Below are positions 32,754 to 37,461 of a stretch of 37,461 nucleotides of DNA, piece by piece. The notes under the pieces were generated by a model, which was not told the DNA's origin, searched no databases, and saw only the letters and a program-made list of their open reading frames with translations. This DNA is from Bacteroidales bacterium (GTDB lineage Bacteria; Bacteroidota; Bacteroidia; Bacteroidales; WCHB1-69): the NCBI GenBank assembly GCA_017616775.1, contig JAFZXM010000022.1:1-37461 (forward strand). Reading direction: 5' to 3'. Both the position numbers and the translations under genes were made by a program. Each line of letters starts with the position of its first letter. The stretch's first letter is position 1.

Positions 32754-34028
32754 ATGGTACGCAAGCATATATATTTGGGTATCGTCCTTTTGTTGTCTCT
32801 TACCGGCATGGCTCAATGGCTGCACAAGCCTGTTCCCGCCACCCCGGGATATCATCCCTCACAAGCCTGCATGACATATCCTTCCGGCGACAGCACCGCT
32901 TTTGACCGTTTTTTTTCCCTTTGGGACGATTACTTCTTCAACGGCTCGAACACCAAGTTTACCATATTGCATATGGGAGGATCGCATATTCAAGCCGGTA
33001 TATTCACCAATAAAATACGTTCCAACTTGTTACGCCTTTATCCCGATATGATATCGGCAAGGGGGATGCTCTTTCCTTTTCATATTGCCGGCACCAACAA
33101 TCCGGTAAGCTATAAATCTTCCCACACGGGAAAATGGACCTATTGCAAAAACACTCAACACAATGCACAATACGGCATGGGCATACTGGGCATGTGCGGA
33201 GTGCCTTGCGATACCAATAGCACAGCCACTGTCAGCATGCGCAACAACGATAGCATTTGTTTTACCTTCTCCACTGTTTATCTGTTAGGCTATTGCGATT
33301 CGGGATGGGTAATACCCAAAATACACTATCTTGACACCCTTACCGCTTACGGTCAATACGATGCCGACCTGTCGGCCTATTGCTTTCACTTGGATACCAA
33401 CACCGACTCCTTCACCGTTGCTTTTGAATCCGTCAATGACAGCTTGTGGGAAAATTTTTATCTGAGAGGTTTTTATGCCGACAACCAACAAGGCGGATTA
33501 TCGTATGTGGATATAGGGGTAAACGGCGCCAGCGTGCCTTCGTATTTGAAATGTGAATATTTGGAGAAAGACTTGCGTTTGCTGAAACCCGATTTGTGCA
33601 TTTTCTCCATCGGTATCAATGATGCCAGCGGCACCGATTTTGACACTGCCGTTTTTATACAGAACTACAAAAATCTCATCACCCGCATACGCTCTGTCGC
33701 TCCCGATTGCCAAGTATTGTTCACCACCAATAACGACAGCTATCGCAAAGTGAAACGCTCTTATATTAACAACCCCAACGGAATGCTGGTAGAATACGCT
33801 TTTCGCTCTTTGGCAGGCTATTACCACACGGGAATGTTTGACTGGTTCGCCTATATGGGCGGACTTAAATCCATGGCAGAATGGGAAAAGGAAGGTTTGG
33901 CAAAAAAAGACAAAATACATTTTACCAATGCCGGCTATATCATTTGGGGAGATGTGCTGTACAATGTGATGCTGCAAGAATACGAAAAACATCTTATACG
34001 TAAAGCCCAAACAGATGGAATGGAATAA
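32754..34028 (+). CDS. SGNH/GDSL-family hydrolase-like protein B
   Basis: A 424-residue exported protein. A signal peptide (RKHIYLGIVLLLSLTGMAQ, cleavage near MAQ) leads to an SGNH-like core. Block I reads MGGSHIQAG with Ser77, so the Asp of GDS is replaced by Gly. The block V pair is Asp386-x-x-His389 in KDKIHFTNAGY. The Ser, Asp and His are kept, so activity may persist, although the GDS change could mark a specialised or regulatory paralogue. It resembles protein A in layout and sits between it and the MBOAT gene, overlapping the latter by 14 bases. It likely works in the same O-acylation machine, in the periplasm. Confidence 0.8.
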   Translation: MVRKHIYLGIVLLLSLTGMAQWLHKPVPATPGYHPSQACMTYPSGDSTAFDRFFSLWDDYFFNGSNTKFTILHMGGSHIQAGIFTNKIRSNLLRLYPDMISARGMLFPFHIAGTNNPVSYKSSHTGKWTYCKNTQHNAQYGMGILGMCGVPCDTNSTATVSMRNNDSICFTFSTVYLLGYCDSGWVIPKIHYLDTLTAYGQYDADLSAYCFHLDTNTDSFTVAFESVNDSLWENFYLRGFYADNQQGGLSYVDIGVNGASVPSYLKCEYLEKDLRLLKPDLCIFSIGINDASGTDFDTAVFIQNYKNLITRIRSVAPDCQVLFTTNNDSYRKVKRSYINNPNGMLVEYAFRSLAGYYHTGMFDWFAYMGGLKSMAEWEKEGLAKKDKIHFTNAGYIIWGDVLYNVMLQEYEKHLIRKAQTDGME

Positions 34029-35871
34029 CATACTCATATTTCTGGAGCGTATATTCGCCTTCAATGCAGAACAGCCCCTGTTGTTCACCCAATTCTATTT
34101 TTGGGCGTTTTTTGCCGTGGTGATGGCATTCTTTTCTTTTTTGCATAATAAAATTTTATTAAGAAATACATTCTTGCTTTTTGTCAGCTTGTTTTTCTAT
34201 TTCAAAACAAGCGGCATGTTTGTTTTGATACTGGTGTTTGACATTTTCACCAATTTCTTTATAGGAAAAGCTATCTACAAAGCCGACAGCACCAAAAGGA
34301 AAAATTGTCGGGTGTTATTGGCATTGGTGCTCAATTTGGGAGTGCTGTTTTATTTCAAATATGCCTATTTTATTGTCGATGTAATCAATAATTTAACGGG
34401 ATGGCACCTTCAAGTTGTCAATTATCTGGCTTTATGGACCAATTACTTTACCGGCTCGCATTTTTCCATAGACAAAATATTGTTGCCCGTAGGCATATCC
34501 TTTTACACTTTCCAAACCATTAGCTATATTATGGATGTGTATAGAAAAAAGATAGAGCCTGTAAACAATATTTTGGATTTCGGATTTTATGTAAGTTTTT
34601 TCCCCCAATTGGTGGCGGGACCCATAGTGAGAGCCAATGAGTTTGTGCCCCAATTGCACACTCCCTATTTTTTAACTCGCAAACAATTCGGCATAGCCGT
34701 ATTCTGGATACTCAACGGCTTGGCAAAAAAAATGATATTAAGCGACTATCTGGCCGTCAACTTCATCGACAAGGTGTTTTCCAATCCTTTGATGTTTACG
34801 GGTTTTGAAAATTTATTTGCCCTGTTTGCCTATTCGTTGCAAGTATATGCCGATTTTTCAGGTTATACCGATATAGCCATAGGGGTGGCTTCGCTGATGG
34901 GTTTCAAATTGCCTCAAAATTTCAATTCACCCTATAAAGCCACCAACCCGGGCAATTTTTGGAAACGTTGGCACATGTCGCTGTCCAAATGGCTGCAAAA
35001 TTATTTGTACATACCTTTAGGCGGCAACAGAAACGCCACTTTCGGCACTTTCTTTATATTATTTATCATTATGCTTATAGCCATGTTTCTGGTGAAAAAT
35101 ATCTGGGTGAGCATAAGCATTGTTGCCGTTATGCTGGCAGTGGCTTTGGTATATGTTATCTTCCCCGATACCAGAAAAACCATTTTCACCAATATCAACA
35201 GAATGGATACCATGCTGTTGGGCGGATTGTGGCATGGTGCCAGCTGGAATTTCATGATATGGGGCGGATTGAACGGCTTGGGTATGCTGGCATTTGAATT
35301 TTGGAAACGAAGAAATTGGTATGTAAAAACATTGGTGATGCTCGTATTGTTGCTATTGATGCTGGTATTGGAATATTGTGTGCCTGCCCCCATATTTGTG
35401 ATAGGAGTGGTGTGGACGGCTGTTTTATTTGCAGGAGCTTTGTTTTCCATGCTGTATCACATGACGGTTTCCAAACAGCCGGTAAAATGGCTTGCTCACG
35501 CTTGGGCTGTATTTACCACATTTGTATTCATCACCTTTACCCGTTTGTTTTTCCGGTCGGGTTCCAACTTGGACCCCGCCATCGCCAACGAAGAAGCATG
35601 GAACACGGCCAAAAACATGGTGGAAAAAATCGGCGGTGCATGGGATTTTTCATTGATAGGCAAAATATGCGCATCGCATTATCAAGTGTTGCTGTTGTTC
35701 GCGATAGGCATGTTAATCCATTGGCTTCCTGACCGTTGGAAACGTTGGTACCGTTACAATTTTGCCGTTTTGCCGTTGCCTGTTATGTTGTTGGTGGCAG
35801 TGCTGGCGGTTTTTGTCATTTACCAGTTTATTATAGCCGATTTCCAAGCTTTTATCTATTTCCAATTTTGA
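34015..35871 (+). CDS. MBOAT-family O-acyltransferase (AlgI/DltB-like)
   Basis: A 618-residue inner-membrane protein with about a dozen hydrophobic segments. Family strings are LLPVGISFYTFQTISYIMDVYR, FFPQLVAGPIVRANEF, YADFSGYTDIAIGVA and NPGNFWKRWHMSLSKWLQNYLYIPLGGNR. GGLWHGASWNFMIWGGLNG carries the catalytic His407. Compared with AlgI-type proteins, roughly 45 extra residues with membrane segments lie between GGNR and GGLWHG. MBOATs pass acyl groups from cytoplasmic donors across the membrane to an extracytoplasmic acceptor or relay protein. The two upstream SGNH proteins are the probable relay/transferase partners. Substrate polymer is unknown. Confidence 0.9.
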   Translation: MEWNNILIFLERIFAFNAEQPLLFTQFYFWAFFAVVMAFFSFLHNKILLRNTFLLFVSLFFYFKTSGMFVLILVFDIFTNFFIGKAIYKADSTKRKNCRVLLALVLNLGVLFYFKYAYFIVDVINNLTGWHLQVVNYLALWTNYFTGSHFSIDKILLPVGISFYTFQTISYIMDVYRKKIEPVNNILDFGFYVSFFPQLVAGPIVRANEFVPQLHTPYFLTRKQFGIAVFWILNGLAKKMILSDYLAVNFIDKVFSNPLMFTGFENLFALFAYSLQVYADFSGYTDIAIGVASLMGFKLPQNFNSPYKATNPGNFWKRWHMSLSKWLQNYLYIPLGGNRNATFGTFFILFIIMLIAMFLVKNIWVSISIVAVMLAVALVYVIFPDTRKTIFTNINRMDTMLLGGLWHGASWNFMIWGGLNGLGMLAFEFWKRRNWYVKTLVMLVLLLLMLVLEYCVPAPIFVIGVVWTAVLFAGALFSMLYHMTVSKQPVKWLAHAWAVFTTFVFITFTRLFFRSGSNLDPAIANEEAWNTAKNMVEKIGGAWDFSLIGKICASHYQVLLLFAIGMLIHWLPDRWKRWYRYNFAVLPLPVMLLVAVLAVFVIYQFIIADFQAFIYFQF

Positions 35872-36020
35872 TATTTGCACAAGTTTATTTCCGTGTTCTC
35901 CGCTGTAAATGCTTCCGCCTCAAAAATCAATCAGGGCTTAATCCCGATGCAGCCTTTTGCTAAAATTCACCCCATTGCATCCTCTGCTTTTTATTTGTCG
36001 GACAACAATAAAAAAAATGT

Positions 36021-36028
36021 TATCTTTG
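36021..36028 (+). promoter_or_regulatory. -7 box for the T9SS cargo gene
   Basis: TATCTTTG in the context AAAAAAAATGT-TATCTTTG-CAAC, 22 bases before the ATG at 36050. Nothing else is seen between the MBOAT gene and this promoter. Confidence 0.75.
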
Positions 36029-36049
36029 CAACATATAAATACAGATAAG

Positions 36050-37150
36050 ATGAAAAAATTTATTCTTGCTTGGCTAAGTATAGTTTGCCCTTTGTTTTTA
36101 TTCGGGCAAGCCTATTCTTGTATTTCCTATCAATTTGATTCTGAGGGAAAAGATTCTTCTTTTGCCGGCATCACCCTTTATCAATACGACCAACATAACA
36201 ACACCATAGCCGAAACTTTTATCTCCGTAGAAGGTAATATAGACAGCACTTTACGCCAATTTGATCCGGATAATCGTATCACTTATGAGCTTTCCCTGCA
36301 CAACGGTGACAGTGTGGGACTTAAAGAATGGATCTACGACACCGTCAACAGGCAAATTTTTTATATTCGCAGTGAATACCATAACAATCAATGGCATCCG
36401 AGGGACAGAATAAGCAGTTTCGGCGTAAAGGATTTCAATCATAAGCTTGCCGTAGAACATTTGGGATATGATATTTATGAATGTGACAGTTTTATTAATG
36501 AATCGTGCAAAATATCATCTTCCGAATGGACAGAAGAAATGAGAGGTATTGCCGTATATAAAAATGATACCATAGTAGGGGTGCTTTTCCCGAAATCCAA
36601 TGCCGGAGAAAATGCCACCGCCACCATCACCTATGACCAATTCGGCAATATCAGCTCTTTGATGATGGAGTCTCCCTTAATTCCGGGAGTGGATATCATT
36701 ACCATCACCCAAACCTTCAATCAAGACAATCAATTGCTTATAGCCGAACGAGCACAACGATTTCAAGAAATTGATAATATGCGGAATATTCGCACCGAAC
36801 GCACCTACCGAAACGGAGTGCTGTTTGCTATGCAACAATACGGACGCACTGTGGACGGATGGGTGTTGGAAAAATCGTTCTATTATTGTAACCCATTGCA
36901 AATCAACAATGCAGAAACCGACAACACCATCACCCTATACCCTAATCCGGCAACAGATTACTTTTATATAGAAAACAGTGACAGTCCGTCCACTCTTGCC
37001 ATTTACGACATGCAAGGAAAAAAACATCTGCAAACCGATATCGGCACGGGCGGGCAAACCATAGATATTCACCATTTGGCCTCCGGCCTGTATGTCATTA
37101 TATTAAACAACAGACAAGCTTACCGCCAATTTAAACTAATTAAAAAATAA
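36050..37150 (+). CDS. Secreted protein with type IX sorting domain
   Basis: A 366-residue exported protein. A signal peptide (KKFILAWLSIVCPLFLFGQ) precedes repeats reminiscent of YD/RHS-like or two-strand turns (YQYDQHNNTIAETF, RQFDPDNRITYELS, TYDQFGNISSLMM). The C-terminal ~75 residues are a Por/T9SS sorting domain: LYPNPATDYFYIEN, LAIYDMQGKKHLQTDI, HHLASGLYVIIL and the final QFKLIKK. It should be exported through the outer membrane by the type IX system. The passenger's function is unknown. The ATG at 36050 is fixed by the signal peptide and the promoter just upstream. Confidence 0.88.
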   Translation: MKKFILAWLSIVCPLFLFGQAYSCISYQFDSEGKDSSFAGITLYQYDQHNNTIAETFISVEGNIDSTLRQFDPDNRITYELSLHNGDSVGLKEWIYDTVNRQIFYIRSEYHNNQWHPRDRISSFGVKDFNHKLAVEHLGYDIYECDSFINESCKISSSEWTEEMRGIAVYKNDTIVGVLFPKSNAGENATATITYDQFGNISSLMMESPLIPGVDIITITQTFNQDNQLLIAERAQRFQEIDNMRNIRTERTYRNGVLFAMQQYGRTVDGWVLEKSFYYCNPLQINNAETDNTITLYPNPATDYFYIENSDSPSTLAIYDMQGKKHLQTDIGTGGQTIDIHHLASGLYVIILNNRQAYRQFKLIKK

Positions 37151-37187
37151 CAAATTGAAGTATAATTAATTATAAAAAAATAATAAC

Positions 37188-37457
37188 ATGAAACAATTAT
37201 TTACATTCATTTTAGCATTGCTATGCGGATTAACCATAGCACAAAAAAATCCTACCGCCATTTATCACTACGAATTCTCAAGCAGTACCGACTCCTTATT
37301 GTTTGCTACCTCCGTTCGTTGGATCGTCGCTGCGTCGTCTATCGTCCGTCTGCGTCTCGCCGCAGGAAAGAATCCTACGTTGGCGCCTACGGTCTTCAGA
37401 TCCGCATACAAGTACTGCGCACTTTCTGCGTTGTCCAATATAACAAAGAGCGCCTGA
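37188..37457 (+). CDS. Start of a possible paralogue, tail replaced by foreign DNA
   Basis: The first ~41 codons look genuine: a signal peptide (KQLFTFILALLCGLTIAQ) and then NPTAIYHYEFSSSTDSLLFA. This resembles the start of the mature preceding T9SS protein (ISYQFDSEGKDSSFAG), suggesting a tandem paralogue. From about 37309 the composition changes sharply and this frame becomes an Arg/Ala/Ser-rich string unrelated to the beginning, then stops at 37457. No dedicated promoter; likely read through from 36050. Only the first part should be used. Confidence 0.45.
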   Translation: MKQLFTFILALLCGLTIAQKNPTAIYHYEFSSSTDSLLFATSVRWIVAASSIVRLRLAAGKNPTLAPTVFRSAYKYCALSALSNITKSA

Positions 37458-37459
37458 TT
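37268..37459 (-). pseudogene. Fragment resembling the Mfd N-terminal region
   Basis: The minus-strand frame entering from the right end reads NQALFVILDNAESAQYLYAD, then GANVGFFPAARRRRTIDDAA, then TIQRTEV before leaving the similarity and stopping at 37268. The order of a DE-type strand with Tyr-Asp-Leu, VxFFPxxxRR, DAAxIQRTEV matches the N-terminal UvrB-like module of Bacteroidota transcription-repair coupling factor. The DNA here is CpG-rich, unlike the rest. The similarity stops near 37305, so it is an incomplete piece joined to the plus-strand gene. Confidence 0.55.
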
Positions 37460-37461
37460 TA

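Noticed and set aside
1..37461. CRISPR array, tRNA, rRNA, insertion sequence or prophage
   Set aside because: No regularly spaced short repeats, no cloverleaf with a CCA-type end, and no transposase, integrase or phage structural protein could be recognised.

Overview
The window reads as a stretch of an anaerobic Bacteroidota (probably Bacteroidales-like) chromosome. Three lines of evidence support this. Almost every transcription unit is preceded by the Bacteroidota -7 element TAnnTTTG. One secreted protein ends in a type IX secretion sorting domain. The gene content also fits: reverse rubrerythrin, carboxynorspermidine decarboxylase, an OstA-like LPS protein, DPP IV, and the large carboxyltransferase of the oxaloacetate decarboxylase/pyruvate carboxylase type. 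No rRNA, tRNA, CRISPR array, phage or transposase gene was seen.

Layout. 1-2.9 kb: a stand-alone AAA/DUF4143 ATPase and a small outer-membrane barrel, both on the minus strand. Their 3' sides carry terminators and three copies of a ~100-bp hairpin-rich repeat. 2.9-8.4 kb: an envelope/LPS block with wecB, an O-antigen-ligase-like protein, gmhA, and an operon of small lipoprotein, barrel protein and OstA-like protein; the 43-aa lipoprotein is easily missed. 8.4-13.5 kb: ung, a UbiA-family prenyltransferase, purM and thrS on the plus strand, ending in a clear terminator. 13.5-15.1 kb: a choline-kinase-like phosphotransferase and an AlkD-like protein on the minus strand. 15.2-19.2 kb: a tightly packed plus-strand chain, panB - barrel protein - ribD - RNase H - EamA transporter. 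19.3-22.7 kb: a minus-strand unit of carboxyltransferase, rsmA and a SIMPL-domain gene with an in-frame amber codon. 22.9-25.3 kb: three plus-strand genes, each with its own promoter (unknown exported protein, reverse rubrerythrin, nitrilase-family amidase). 25.2-29.4 kb: a minus-strand operon of DPP IV, nspC and a ResB-like membrane protein. 29.6-30.5 kb: a tRNA-dihydrouridine synthase. 30.6-31.2 kb: an AT-rich orphan. 31.3-35.9 kb: an SGNH - SGNH - MBOAT operon, predicted to O-acylate an exported polymer. 36.0-37.5 kb: a T9SS cargo protein and the start of a possible paralogue.

The last ~150 bases are anomalous. They are CpG-rich, unlike the rest, and on the minus strand read as a piece of the Mfd N-terminal region that cuts into the plus-strand gene. 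This looks like a chimeric junction or rearrangement. The most rewarding items are the amber-interrupted SIMPL gene, the three-copy repeat, the palindromic face-to-face promoters at 8.43 kb, the extended promoter consensus (A-run, TGn, TAnCTTTG), a leaderless-looking dus gene, the two-hydrolase MBOAT module with one degenerate GDS motif, and the carboxyltransferase whose biotinyl-like domain lacks the biotin lysine.
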